A DNA stretch of 64,000 nt from Microcebus murinus (Eukaryota; Chordata; Mammalia; Primates; Cheirogaleidae): contig NC_134119.1 of the NCBI RefSeq assembly GCF_040939455.1, positions 13,070,501 to 13,134,500 on the forward strand. The letters are read 5' to 3'. Of the stretch, positions 13,442 through 24,260 are shown piece by piece. The position numbers and the translations under genes are program-made. Each line of letters begins with the position of its first letter. The stretch's first letter is position 1. The notes below the pieces were generated by a model. The model had not been told where the DNA came from. It did no database searches and was given only the letters and a program-made list of their open reading frames with translations.

Positions 13442-13920
13442 GAATCTGGAAACTCTTATGTACTGATTGATACAGAGCAATCTCTAAGACACATTGTTGA
13501 AAACAAAAACAGTCTGTGAAATATAGTATCAGTTGTTTTTGTGGGGTTTTATAGGCAAGCCTCTGTGTATGTGGTGTGTGTTTTCTTAACATGTTTGCTT
13601 ATCATGCATAGAATCTCTTGGAAGCATACTTAAGACACTACTAACAATGGTTGCAAGCAAGGGCTACCAGGTGGCAGGGGGTTAAGATGGGAGGGAGATT
13701 TTCACCATTAATCTATTTTTTATCTTTTTGAGATGGGGTCTCATGTTCTCCAGGCTAACCTCAAACTCCTGGGTTCAAGCGCTTCTCCCCTTTCTCAGCC
13801 TCTTGAGTAGCTGGGACTACAGGAACACGCCATTGTGCCTAGCTAACCCTTTTATACCTTTTGAACTTCAACCATGCAAACATATACTTCTTCAATAGAT
13901 TAATAAATGTAACATTAGAA
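13442..13920 (+). mobile_element. L1M-type fragment split by an Alu-related monomer
   Basis: The text actgattgatacagagcaatc, gcatagaatctcttggaagc and caatggttgcaagcaagggc precedes the monomer. ccttttgaacttcaaccatgc follows it. Confidence 0.6.
13718..13850 (-). mobile_element. Alu-related monomer (older)
   Basis: It reads tttttgagatggggtctcatg to gccattgtgcctagc, one monomer in reverse. It interrupts the L1 fragment. Confidence 0.7.
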
Positions 13921-14030
13921 AAATTTGTGAAATGAGCAAAAAATTGTTACTGTGTATCCTGTCTACCTTACCCATTGGGTTACTTGCAATTTTCATTGTT
14001 TTTGAGCTATTTTAGAACCCTTGTTCTAAA

Positions 14031-14227
14031 GGGACTACAGGCATGCACCACCATGCCCGCCTTATTTTTCCTATATATATTAGTTGGCCAATTAATTTCT
14101 TTCTATTTATAGTAGAGACAGGGTCTCGATCTTGCTCAGGCTGGCTTCAAACTCCTGACCTTGAGCAATCCACCCGCCTCGGCCTCCCAGAGTGCTAGGA
14201 TTACAGGCGTGAGCCACCTTGCCCAGC
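14031..14227 (-). mobile_element. Lemur-type Alu, truncated
   Basis: It begins inside the right monomer (gggactacaggcatgcacc) and includes the reverse lemur insert and left monomer. The original 3' half is missing. Confidence 0.85.
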
Positions 14228-14419
14228 TGAATTTCCATATTCTTGTTTCACAGCTGCGTAGTGTTCTGTTGTGTGACAGGACACTTAATTTAACCAGTCC
14301 CTTATCATCGGTGGCATGGTGACTTCTGAGTAAAACAATTAATAGACATTAAGGAATGGGGGAGTAGTGAGGCAGAAGAGACTGCAAGAGATTTCCTAGT
14401 AGAATGGGACTGTTAATAG

Positions 14420-14590
14420 TGCCTGCCTCAGTTTCCTCATGTAGGAAATGGGGTTGTTGGTTATAATGGTGCCTGCCTTGTGGAATTATGAGGATAAATG
14501 GGTTAGTTCATGTAACATGTTTAAAACTGTACCTGACAGGGCTTGTAACGTGTCAGCTATCGGTATTTACCATTATCCTCCCTTGGAAGG
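14420..14590 (+). mobile_element. MIR SINE
   Basis: The text ctgcctcagtttcctcatg, gaattatgaggataaatggg and aaactgtacctgacagg. Confidence 0.7.
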
Positions 14591-14689
14591 GTTGACGATG
14601 AAAGAAAGAAGAAAACTAAGTTGGAAGCATCCAGAAAATACCTTTTTTGTAGAGTGAGCCGAGAGGGAAATGGTAACAGCAACTAATGA

Positions 14690-14890
14690 TCGTGGGCTCT
14701 GCCGTGCTGCTACAAGCGCTGGATCGGGAGGATCTAGCCAGTGCTTCGAGGCGGGTGTCACTGTTGCTCCTGATGTGCGGTGGGGCAGTCGGGGCACAGA
14801 GAACTCAGCACCTCAAGCAAGGCTGCACAGCTGGCGAGGGGGCAGCTGGGATTCGCACCCAGACCCAGCAGCCGCACAGCGACCACTTCA
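14690..14890 (-). mobile_element. MIR-like SINE, diverged
   Basis: The reverse MIR tail is suggested by ggggcacagagaactcagcacc, ctgcacagctggcgagg and ctgggattcgcacccagac. The several overlapping long frames here are not convincing genes. Confidence 0.45.
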
Positions 14891-15114
14891 TGGTTCTGCT
14901 GCTTGATGTGGGGAAGGAGGAGAAGCTTCAAGGGGCAGGAGACTCGGGGCTGGCTGCCGAGCCGGGGCTCAGGTGGGAAGGCATCAGACGTGCAGCAAAA
15001 GCCATGCCGTGGCGGGTGCCGGGAATCCTTCCCCGTGCAGGCAGGAAGACGCAGACACGCTGGGGCCCAGAGGAGGAAGCGGCTTGGTGTTGGGTGGTTT
15101 GGGGAAGTGGGCAC

Positions 15115-15860
15115 ACCGGCTGAGGGTAAGAGAGGGCAGAGCAGGTCAAGTGCAAAGACCCCGAGGAGGCAGGCAACAGGTTATCAGGTGGATAGGACAG
15201 CTGGATGACCAGAGTGAGCCCTGGGAGGGTGGGAAATGGATTGAGCCAGTGGGGAGGCTGGCGGGCCATTTTTGGGGAGTTGGGAGTGAGATGGGTGTCA
15301 CTGATGGGTTTTTGTTGTTGTTGTTGTTTTGTTGAGACAGAGTCTCGCTTTGTTGCCCAGGCTAGAGTGAGTGCCATGGCGTCAGCCTAGCTCACAGCAA
15401 CCTGAAACTCCTGGACTCAAGCGATCCTCCTGCCTCAGCCTCCCGAGTAGCTGGGACTACAGGCATGTGCCACCATGCCCGGCTAATTTTTTCTATATAT
15501 ATGTATTAGTTGGCCAATTAATTTCTTTCTATTTATAGTAGAGACGGGGTCTCGCTTGTGCTCAGGCTGGTTTCAAACTCCTGACCTCGAGCAATCCACC
15601 CGCCTCAGCCTCCCAGAGTGCTAGGATTACAGGCGTGAGCCACCGCGCCCGGCCTCCTGATGGGTTTTGACCAGAGGGTCTGACTTGTGCTTTAAAGGCA
15701 TCACTGGCAGCCTGTGTGGTGTCGTGTGTGCAGTGTGTGCACGTGCACAAGCATTTGCAGGGGCAGAAACAGGGCTCAGGTAGGGCACTCTTGCAACCAT
15801 CCAGGTAGGGAGGTGAGCTCTGATACGGATCGGGCACGTGTTGGACCCTGAGGACCGGAT
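15115..15860 (-). mobile_element. L2 fragment split by a lemur Alu
   Basis: The text gcaggtcaagtgcaaagacccc and agtgagccctgggaggg lies before the Alu, and gtgctttaaaggcatcactgg after it. Confidence 0.65.
15326..15655 (-). mobile_element. Lemur-type Alu, full length
   Basis: A GTT-repeat/poly-T head and a clean cgcccggcc end. It is flanked by the target duplication tgatgggtttt. Confidence 0.95.
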
Positions 15861-15883
15861 GACAAGGTGATTGCCTTGGCAAG

Positions 15884-16108
15884 CTTTCAGTCCTCAGCTG
15901 GACTGACATTTGGGGCTGGCTAACTCTGTTGCGGGGCTGACCCTGCACTTCAGGATGTTCAGCAGTGTCCCGGCTCTACCTGCTAGGCACCAGCAGCATC
16001 CCCCCCCTGCAGATGAGACAACTCAAAATGTCTCCAGAAAAGGGCAATTGCCCCCTTGGGGGGCAAAATATCCCCCACAAAATATCTTCCCCTGAGAACC
16101 CCAGGACT
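15884..16108 (-). mobile_element. MER20 (hAT-Charlie MITE)
   Basis: MER20 order in reverse: tgacatttggggctggctaac, caggatgttcagcagtgtcc, aaaatgtctccagaa, cttggggggcaaaat. Confidence 0.75.
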
Positions 16109-16144
16109 AGTGGGAGAGAGACAAACAGAAATATGTTGTCTTCT

Positions 16145-16474
16145 GGCCGGCGCGGTGGCTCACGCCTGTAATCCTAGCACTCTGGGAGGCCGAGGTGGGT
16201 GGATTGCTCAAGGTCAGGAGTTCTAAATCAGCCTGAGCAAGAGCAAGACCCCATCTCTACTATAAATAGAAAGAAATTAATTGGCCAACTAATATATATA
16301 GAAAAAATTAGCCGGGTATGGTGGCGCATGCCTGTAGTCCCAGCTACTCAGGAGGCTGAGGCAGGAGGATCGCTTGAGCCCAGGAGTTTGAGGTTGCTGT
16401 GAGCTAGGCTGACGCCACGGCACTCACTCTAGCCTGGGCAACAAAATGAGACTCTGTCTCAAAAAAAAAAAAGA
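16145..16474 (+). mobile_element. Lemur-type Alu, full length, young-looking
   Basis: It is flanked by the target duplication atgttgtcttct (16133-16144 and 16476-16487). It is close to the lemur consensus. Confidence 0.95.
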
Positions 16475-16487
16475 AATGTTGTCTTCT

Positions 16488-17350
16488 GTCCATAGTAGTG
16501 ATTGCTAGGGAGAAAAGGAAAAAAAGCAGGTCCTGAGTTTTCCTCCTTCTCATTTTCATTTTGCTCCTGTGTCCCTCTCATCCTCTCTCCCCACCCACGC
16601 GGTGGCCATCTGCCTGGTGGGGCGCGGATCACACCCCATGCCCTTTCCACCAGCCCTTTTTGTTTTCCCTCCCGCCATGTGTCTAATCCTGCCAGTCCCT
16701 CCCAGAGCAGATATCTCCTCCAAGGGAAGGCGGAGTCCTGTCTGCCTGGGCAGAATCAGCTCCTTGCTCTGAAGGTGAGCCCTTCTGCCACTGAGCCCGA
16801 AGTTAGCCTCGGTTCTAACTGGCCCAAAAGGAACAAAACAAAACACAGTATTTAAAACACTTCCCTGCCTCAATCCTGTGCGTTTTGCATAACGGTCTCA
16901 AGGCCTGCTGCTAGCTGGAGGCAGATAACTGCAAGTGTGTTTGTTTTCATCGCAGGGAGCAGGCTATCTGGAACAGGCTATCTCGGGGATGCAGCAGGCC
17001 GGGTCCTTCTCCTGCTGCCTGCCTGGCTGCGGGCCAGCGGGGTTGGAGAGCCATTTCAGCCAGGCCAGGCCCGGGCTGGGAGGGCGCCTGGGGAAGGGGG
17101 CTGGGGCCAGCCAGCCCTGCCTCTTCTTTGAGACCGGCGTTATTACTGCGACAGACACTCTCTGCCTGGCTTCCTACTGCTTGACTGTGTCCCCCGATTC
17201 TTCCCAACCCCTGGGAATATTAACAGAGACACGTTTTAATCTATTTTTATTAGCTCATTGCTTATTAATATCACCAAGGAACCTGCTTGTTTAGACCTGT
17301 GTTGGCTTTTCTATCCAGAGGTACAACGATTGAGTTTTTTCCTTCCCTTT
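16488..17350. other. Unique sequence, no gene seen
   Basis: Frames of 60-120 codons on both strands overlap each other and show no recognisable content. An AT-rich TAAT-containing patch lies at 17215-17285. Confidence 0.4.
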
Positions 17351-17354
17351 CATG

Positions 17355-17565
17355 TAAGCTGGGATTTCCCAACCTTGGCACTCCAGACATTTTGCACTGG
17401 ATGGTTCCTTGCTGTGGGGGGCTGTCCTTTGCATGTGGGATGTTTTGCAGCGACCCTGGTCTTCACCCGGTAGATGCCAATAGCGTGGATCGTCCAGTTG
17501 TGACAATGCAAAAGTCTCCAGGCACTGCTCAAGGTCCCCTGGTGGGGGGCAAACTCACCTCTGGT
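17355..17565 (-). mobile_element. MER20
   Basis: The text atttcccaaccttggcactcc, ggggggctgtcctttgcatg, gttgtgacaatgcaaaagtc and cccctggtggggggc. Confidence 0.8.
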
Positions 17566-17899
17566 TTCAAGGAATATAAAAGCCTAATTTTAGGGATGGC
17601 AAAGTGCTCGCCTTGACACCTTGTTGGAGGTGTGCAGGCAGAGAGGAACCTTCTCGGCCTCAGTCTGTAATGAAGGGGCTTGAATGAGTCTAATCCAGAA
17701 GTCTCCCAGCTCCATTATGCTGGGCTTAGAACCCGCCTCAAAAGGGTCAACCTCCTAAAAGAGGACACAGGCCACACAGTTGCTGTTTGTAGATTTTAGC
17801 CTCATTGTTTCTGCTGTGTTCATTGTTTCTGTGTTCTGCTTTGTTTTTGTTTCTTTAGAGGCAGGTGAAGGTACAAAGTTTAGGGATATGAAGTCATAA

Positions 17900-18045
17900 C
17901 TGCATTGGAAAAGTGTGATCTCTGGCACTTGCCAGCTGTGTGACCTTGGGCAGCTCACTTCACGTCTCTGGGCCTCGTTCCAGGTTTCTAACAATACTCC
18001 CTACCTCATGGAATCAGTCTCCATAAAGCACTGATTTGGTAGTAG
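17900..18045 (+). mobile_element. MIR SINE
   Basis: The text ccagctgtgtgaccttgggc is the MIR hallmark, followed by the atactccctacctcatgg tail. Confidence 0.7.
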
Positions 18046-19379
18046 CTGCTGGGACTGCTCATTGCTGTGGGGCTTTGAGAAGAGCCACTGAACGGATCTC
18101 TAGGTGGAGGCCTGCAACATTCTGTTTTCTTTATTTCCTACTTATCTGCCACATTCCATCAAGCCCAGGGGCCGTTAGTAGGCCTGCCCCAGGCTTCCTT
18201 TAAAATCTGTGTTCCTCCCAGGGTTCCATCTGCCGCCATACTTTTGTCTCTGTCCCCAGCCGAATTGCCATTTTCCAGATAACCCCAGACCTACCCGAAT
18301 GCCAGTAGCATTCCTCAAACAGAGCAGAGCTGCCAGAATAAGCCAGCGGCTTCCTGCTCTTTGCCCCAGAAAACATTTCTAGTGATCAAGTGATCAGAGG
18401 GAGGAAGGGAGGGAGGGGAGGATGCTGCAGCTGCTTATGCAACAAGCTTTAATCCCAGGTTTAAATCTACCGAGCACCAGCGGCATATTTCATTTCCTCA
18501 TCAGGTTGTGGAGCGAACTGCACGCGAGATCCGACCCACCAGCCCCACAGTCCTGCTTGTTCTCCCCAAAGCAACATCCGCGGAAACAAACAGTATCCAT
18601 ATGGTCCGGTGCCCACACAGCTGGGGGGGGACACAGGCTGGTCAGCTGTGGCCTCTGTCCCTTGTCCCCCCATGTGGTCTCCCTGTACAGGTTTCCACCC
18701 CCAGGAAAGGCAGGCCCCTCCCTTCTGGTTAGGCCCAGGCCTGTTGTCCTGACTGCAGGGCCTTTGTCTGGCCGGGTGGCCATGGAGTTGTCCCTCCCTG
18801 CATCTTGCCTGGGCAGCCCTAACAACAGCTATAAAGTCAGGGCCCTGCCCTTGCAGCGTGGCGTGTTTGGATTCCTGGCTCTGTCCTGAGTCTGTTTGAT
18901 GTAAGATTCCCAGCCAGGAGGAATTTATGTACACGCAGTGGGCATCTGTTGTCCGTGGGGGAGAGGGGGTTGCAGGGAGGACAAGCCATCAGCTCCTTGT
19001 TTTCTTTGTGGGAACAGTGTGGGACACGAAGGCCCACAAGTCCTAATTTTAGGAGGAGAGGGGAGACTTTATTGCTCCATAGTTTTCCCTCCTGGCATAT
19101 GGCCTCGTCAGCTCTGCAAGCCTTCTGCAGCCTCTGAAGAATGGTGTTTATTTAGCGTCTGTTGTTCCAGCTTGCTGTTTTAAGAAATCTCATTAATTAA
19201 AGCACCTTGTCTTTTAAAAAAAGGAGGAGGAAAGAAAGCAAGCTTGGACATTTTAAGGTTCTTTTCGATTTGCCTTTTCTTTCTCTGGGCACAGACCAAC
19301 TACAAAGGCAGCTTTGGGGAGGAAACAGGCAAAGACCTCCTAATACTATGGAAATGGGTAGAATTATAAGCAGCTCCGA
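18046..19379. other. Repeat-poor unique sequence upstream of ZMYND8
   Basis: No SINE or LINE was recognised. It contains a G-rich stretch (18395-18420), and ATTAATTAA at 19192-19200 could be a homeodomain-type site. Overlapping frames of about 155 codons at 18422-18934 have no recognisable domain. Confidence 0.4.
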
Positions 19380-20640
19380 ACAACTAGTTAATATTTTACT
19401 GGGGAGCAGCGCCAGAGATGGGGGCCCGAGGGGAGCGGGTGCCAGGCGTAGCTGTGTGTGAAATAGCTGTTCCATCTGCCTTAGGGGACGACAGGGAGCC
19501 GTCCTCCGTGGGAAGGAATGGAAGCAGGAAGCCTCGTGAGGCTCGTGGGATTTGCCTGCCCCCCGCGGAGGGCCGGTTCCCCAAGCACACACGGGGCGAC
19601 TGTGGCGGGGAGGCTAACCTGCGGGTGTAGGCCTGACTAATAATGGGGCTTCTTGTTCCCTCGCCCAGCGGGCCCTGTCTCTCCCTCCCTCCGGATTTCA
19701 ATGGCTCCCCAGCCCGAGAGGCACTGCCTGTGCCCTGGATTCAGAAGGTACACGCCTCCTTGGGAAGCAAAGGCGAGAGACAGCGGCTCCTCTCTCTCTT
19801 TCTGCATCTGCCGGGAGAGCTGCAGCTGGTATTTTTCCACAGGCCTTTTCTGCGATCTCAGGGCCTAGTTTTTTCCCAGCCGGCCCCGAGTCCGAGAGAG
19901 GGTTAACAGGCAGGAAGCCGAAGGCATCGCAGACTAATACGGAAGTCAGATTTTTGTTTAACTGACAGGTTTAGCAGGCCTCGCGGTGGGGGAGGGGCCG
20001 GGAAGTTGGTAGATCCAGGCATGTGGCCTGCTAGGAGCGCATTTGGCCTTTCTTAGGGTAAGGACCGAGAGGGGCCCCCCTTGGCATCTTGGCAGGGAGG
20101 CAGGAACCCGTTTTGGTTTTCCTTTGAGGACTGCCCGAGGGGGGCGAGAGGCTGATGGCTCCCTGGCCTGCTTTTCCAGGAGGCATTTTGACAATGACTA
20201 TGCAAACTTGACCACTCTGCTCCCCTCCTCCCCTGAGCCGCGCGACTCCTCCTGGCTGGGGGAGCCAGGCTGCTGTGTGCGGCGCTGCTGGGGCCTCCTG
20301 CGCCGGTGGGGAAGCCCAGCTCCTCAGAGGCCTGCCCCAGGCCCTGCTGCTCGCCCCCTGGCCTCCTCCCTGGGCTCCCGCGCCCCAGCCTGCCCTTCCC
20401 CTTGGGCAGCCACGCTGCTGGCTGCTCTGGAAGAGGGCGAGCCTTCCTCCCGAGAAAGGGGCCGCTTCTGCGGGGGCAGGCGAGGGCGAGCCCTGCAGCC
20501 CACCCCAGAAACCCTCTTCCCAGGGCTGTCCGGGCCTCAGGCTTTGCTGGAGCAGGTCAGGCTGGCTGCACTGGTTTGCCCGTGCCGGGAAATCTAGCCA
20601 GGGTGTGGGAGAAGTGCGTGCGGGGGCCCTTTTCCCAAGT
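19380..20640. promoter_or_regulatory. GC-rich, CpG-containing region upstream of ZMYND8 exon 1
   Basis: The sequence becomes GC-rich, with clusters of CpG (for example 19550-19610, 20230-20310 and 20440-20600), and contains no recognisable SINE. It borders the CCAAT promoter and is best read as a shallow CpG-island shore or promoter-proximal region. Long open frames on both strands here (up to 268 codons on the minus strand) are explained by low stop-codon frequency in GC-rich DNA. They show no recognisable domain. Confidence 0.5.
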
Positions 20641-20699
20641 TTTTCTTGCTGCAAAAGGCCTAGCTTAGCCTGTCTTTTTCTATGCACAGGATGGCTCTT

Positions 20700-20908
20700 G
20701 CTCACCCGAGCCTCACAAAGATAATCGCTCAGGAAGTGTTTCAGCCAATCCGGGGCGGCTTTACACTCGGATTTGCCGGGGCAGCCAATCGGGGATGAGC
20801 TTTTATTAGGCGGCCAGATCATCAGCCGAAGTGCCAAACCCTTTTTCTGTGAGAACTAGGAGCCTGTCCTCCATGTTTTATAAGTATTGACATTACACAG
20901 TGTTAACA
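20700..20908 (+). promoter_or_regulatory. ZMYND8: ZMYND8 proximal promoter and 5'UTR, twin CCAAT boxes
   Basis: Two NF-Y-type CCAAT boxes lie in the same orientation at 20745-20749 and 20785-20789, exactly 40 bp apart. Both are embedded in CAGCCAATC(C)GGG, and a GC box (cggggcgg) directly follows the first. No consensus TATA box sits at a standard distance. TTTTATTAGG (20801-20810) and TTTTATAAG (20876-20884) are the only A/T-rich candidates. Transcription would be expected to start between roughly 20820 and 20870. The exact start is inference and needs CAGE or 5'RACE data. Confidence 0.6.
20873..20890 (+). other. Short upstream ORF (5 codons) in the ZMYND8 leader
   Basis: ATG TTT TAT AAG TAT TGA ends 18 nt before the main ATG and is in the same frame. 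Its context is weak (T at -3, T at +4), so most ribosomes would be expected to scan past it. Its stop codon also closes the main frame upstream. It exists in the mRNA only if transcription starts before 20873. Confidence 0.5.
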
Positions 20909-20922
20909 ATGCATCCACAGAG
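20909..20922 (+). CDS. ZMYND8: ZMYND8 coding exon 1 (start codon, residues M-H-P-Q and part of S5)
   Basis: This is the first coding exon of ZMYND8, a nuclear chromatin reader that binds acetylated and methylated histones and recruits corepressor or demethylase complexes (established for the family). The sequence reads ATG CAT CCA CAG AG followed by the donor gtaagc at 20923. The leftover AG joins the C at 30054 to make Ser, giving M-H-P-Q-S-L-A-E-E-E, which matches the long N-terminus I know for mammalian ZMYND8. The start is supported by A at -3 and by an in-frame TGA at 20888-20890, with no other in-frame ATG between that stop and this one. The 5'UTR part of the exon lies upstream and its start cannot be fixed from sequence alone. 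Twin CCAAT boxes lie 120-165 bp upstream. Only four and two-thirds codons are here, so the call depends on the fit to exon 2. Confidence 0.92.
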
Positions 20923-21220
20923 GTAAGCTCGACTTTTTAACCATCTTTTTCCCCCCTCCCTCTGAGACATCCGAATTGTGGGCGAGCAGTGTGATTTCTC
21001 TGCGGCTGGCCGTGCCACACTCACCCCCAGAGCACTTATGTTAACTTGGAACTGTTTAGAGAGAATTTTTTGCTTTCTTGGGTCACATGGCTAAGTAGCC
21101 ATTAGCCATAGCTTGATTTTGCAAACTGGCAAGGGCCTGGCACACCTTTTCTTCCACCAGGGCATGGTGTTTTCTGGAATAGTTTGAAGCTAGATCCTGG
21201 TATGCCAAAAAAGAAGCTTT

Positions 21221-21291
21221 TTTCCCCCCTCTTTCTCCTTTTTTTCCCCCCTTCCCTCTCTCTTCTTCTCTCTCTCTCTCTCTCTCTCTGA
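21221..21291. repeat. Long pyrimidine tract ending in (CT)n
   Basis: Almost pure C/T over about 70 nt, ending in (CT)12-13 and followed by gagcag. It is potentially triplex-forming and resembles an oversized acceptor tract. Confidence 0.75.
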
Positions 21292-24009
21292 GCAGTCTCC
21301 CCCTTCCCTGCACTATTGTCTTCTCTTGTGCCACATGCCTGCTGGGGGAAGAAAATGGAAGGTAAGGAGCAGGCAGGCTCCTCCCCAAGGAGAGCTCATG
21401 GCAGACAGCAGAGCAGGCAAGTCGGCCTCTCCAGAGAGGTTCTGGGAAGTCTGGACTAAGTTCTGACAAGAGAGGACGTGTGTTTGCAAAAGAACCCAGC
21501 CCTCAGCAGAGCATGCTAAGGGGAGAGTCTGGCTCCTGGGCCTAGGTGGGTGGTGGTGCGTGTACATGGTCTTTTCTCATCCTGCAGGGCTTCTTCACTT
21601 GAAACTACATTGTTCAGCCTTTTTCCTGACTTGGGCTGATACAGAGTGTTCTTCTGCAAGCCAGCCTACAGCCAGCAGATGTTTCTGAAAGTGTTTTCTA
21701 GGCTTTGGAGGAAGTTTTTGGAGTAGGGATGGGGATTAAGGGGTGGTGGTGGTGGGGGAGAGATCTTGGACAACATCCTGCAAACAAAAATCTGAGGACT
21801 CTTTGAATCCCTCAGCTTTCTACTCTTGCATGATTTCAATGAACTTATGTTATCTTTTATCCTTGTTTTCATTTTCTTACCACCCCCCCCCTTTTTACAT
21901 TGTATCCTCTGTCCTGTGTGACAGAGTGCAGAGGAAATAAAATCATGGCTGTGGCTCATGACAGCATTCCATAGTGAGTTGTTGGGTTGTGGTGTTGTTG
22001 TTCTGTGTGTTTTTAATAATTCCATGTAACTGTTTTAAAAAAAATTTCCTTTTTGATCAAGTCCCAAATCTGCCAGCCTGTTCTCTCTTCCTAACTGTGG
22101 AAAAATGAGACGGTTGCTTGAACATTTTGTTGGGTAAGTAAAGCAATCCATTTCCTCTGTGACCATGCAGAAAGAGTTTTGCGAACATTTGGGGTCTGTT
22201 TGTAATAGGGGGTCTCTGCTACAGCAGTTGGGGGCTTCTTTTGCAGGAACAAAATAAGGGCTTTTAAAAGAGTGTCTTGATTTTAGGTGACTGTTTGAAT
22301 CCACTGTTTTTCCTGATAACCTGCAGCTAGGATTGAAGATTACACTTCCTGTTTACCCTCAGCCAGGGGAGAAATGTTCAGTTCATTGTGACTTGACTCT
22401 GGACCTTTAATGGGGTTTGTCTGGTTATTGGAACTGTGGGTAGGTGATCTGCCTGTGAAATGTAATGAAACTGCTTGTTCTTAGAGGCACAGAGCCCTAG
22501 AAGCATTGGTGGGGGAGGAGCTGGTGGTGGTGGTGTGTGTTGGGGGTGGTGGTGTCAGTACTTATGTTTTAGGATATAGCATGAAGCCTCATCTACCACC
22601 AAACTCTGGTTTGATTTAGGACTCACTGACCAACAGATGCAGCCTTTTTCCAAGCCTGACCCACACACCTGTATGCACGCTAGCCTTACGTATGATTTAT
22701 TCCTCACTTTTTTACATTTCCCCTGATGTCTGAATGCTATAGCTAGAATTTAAAAGTGGAAAAAGTAGACTCTTGTTTAGCATTACCTTCAGAATTTCCC
22801 TGGAAGTTCACTACATAAATTTCCAGCTTGGAGACCAATCCGGCATGACTGTAAAAGCTGGAAATATGTTCAGTTGCTGTGTTATGCCAACTTTGTGGAA
22901 TCAGTAATCTGTTTTCTTTTAAAGTAGTGTCCAGCAACCCACCTTTTGAGACCACTTGGAAAAAGGCTCGTTTAATCAGGAGGAATGTACCGAATTCTAA
23001 GTTGAGAAAAGTCTGTGTAAGGCAGGCCAGCTTCTTGGAGTAAAAGTGCAGGCAGTTAATGATGTTATATACTGAAAACTAAACAGTGCCTCTACCCCAC
23101 ACAAATAAGTTCGGATACTCAACTATTTCTTTGTTCTTATCTCCTTTCGGTAAATGGAAATTATATATTGAGGTTCTTGTGGCCTTCCTAGAAGCAATAT
23201 CTAATCACAAGACTCCTGGTTTGGTGCCTTCAACGTTTGCATAATACTGTGTTTGTTGGGCTGGAAGGGAACTTAAGGGCAAGGCATTTGTCCTCTAAAA
23301 GCTTTCATTAAAATGGCTCCCACAGGTTTGGAAAGCCAAGTTCTGTTTTCCAATGTGTAGCCCCAGCAAGTTCCCTGCCCTGGACCAAGCTAGCCACTTT
23401 TCCTCTGGTACTGTGGCCACCACCAAACATGGGTCTGTAAAAAGTTAATTGGTCTCAAAGTAGCATTATTGTCCAGTTTCACTAAAGGAGGGGAAATAAA
23501 TGTCTGCATTGCAGCAGAACTAGGTAGGGGACAACAGCAGTGCTGGCTCACAGAGCAGCCCAATGGGTCTCCTCTGTGTAGCTTTTGAACCAATAGACTT
23601 GGATGAAAGGTTAAAGATTGACAATTGCAGTGGCTGAACTGAGAATGGGCCTTCTGGAAATTTCTACCATCTTTGTTCCTTTTAGGAAAAGCAGATCTGC
23701 CAAGCTGAAGAGTCTCCTACATTCTGTTCCTAGGGCATCTCCCCTCCCCCCTTTCTTTTTCTCATCAAGGTAGAATGTTCTCTTCTGCCACGTTTGTAAA
23801 TTGCACAGGGGGGAACAGAACATTGGGCTGTTTTCCTTTTTCCTTCTGCCGCCTGAGTCCCCAAAGAGGATGCACAGCTGCAAGGAACAAACACAGACAC
23901 ACTGGAGCTTTTGATTCCTCTTTTTTTTTTTTTTTTCCTTCAAGACCCTCCAGGATGGATTCACTTTCTGCTTTGGGAAATTAAGTGGCGTTCACGTGGG
24001 GGAGGGGGA

Positions 24010-24260
24010 GTAACTGCTTTTATTAGCTCCAGAAAGTGGTCAGTGTTCAGTCTGTAACTAGGAATTAATTATATATAATCACTCCGTAAACTTTCTACAG
24101 AGTTTTTCTAATTGCTGAGCATGAACATAGTTAGCCCGCTGGAGCCAAGTCCAGTTACTTTTATAATTAACAGCTCAAAGATTTGAGTCAGAAAGAAAGA
24201 AACAATGGGGCCTCTTGGATTATAAATTAGGGATGAAAACAATAGCTTTTTTTCCTTTCT
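24010..24260. promoter_or_regulatory. Candidate AT-rich enhancer element in intron 1
   Basis: It is dense in homeodomain-type motifs (TTTTATTAGC, GGAATTAATTA, TATAATTAACAGC, GATTATAAATTAGGG) over 250 bp, without recognisable repeats. The regulatory role is inferred from composition only. Confidence 0.3.

Noticed and set aside
20031..20837. A 268-codon open frame on the minus strand upstream of ZMYND8
   Set aside because: It lies in GC-rich promoter DNA with long frames in several phases. It has no recognisable domain and crosses the CCAAT promoter.
20876..20884. TTTTATAAG as the TATA box of ZMYND8
   Set aside because: At its usual spacing transcription would begin at or after the start codon. 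The CCAAT arrangement fits a TATA-less start further upstream.
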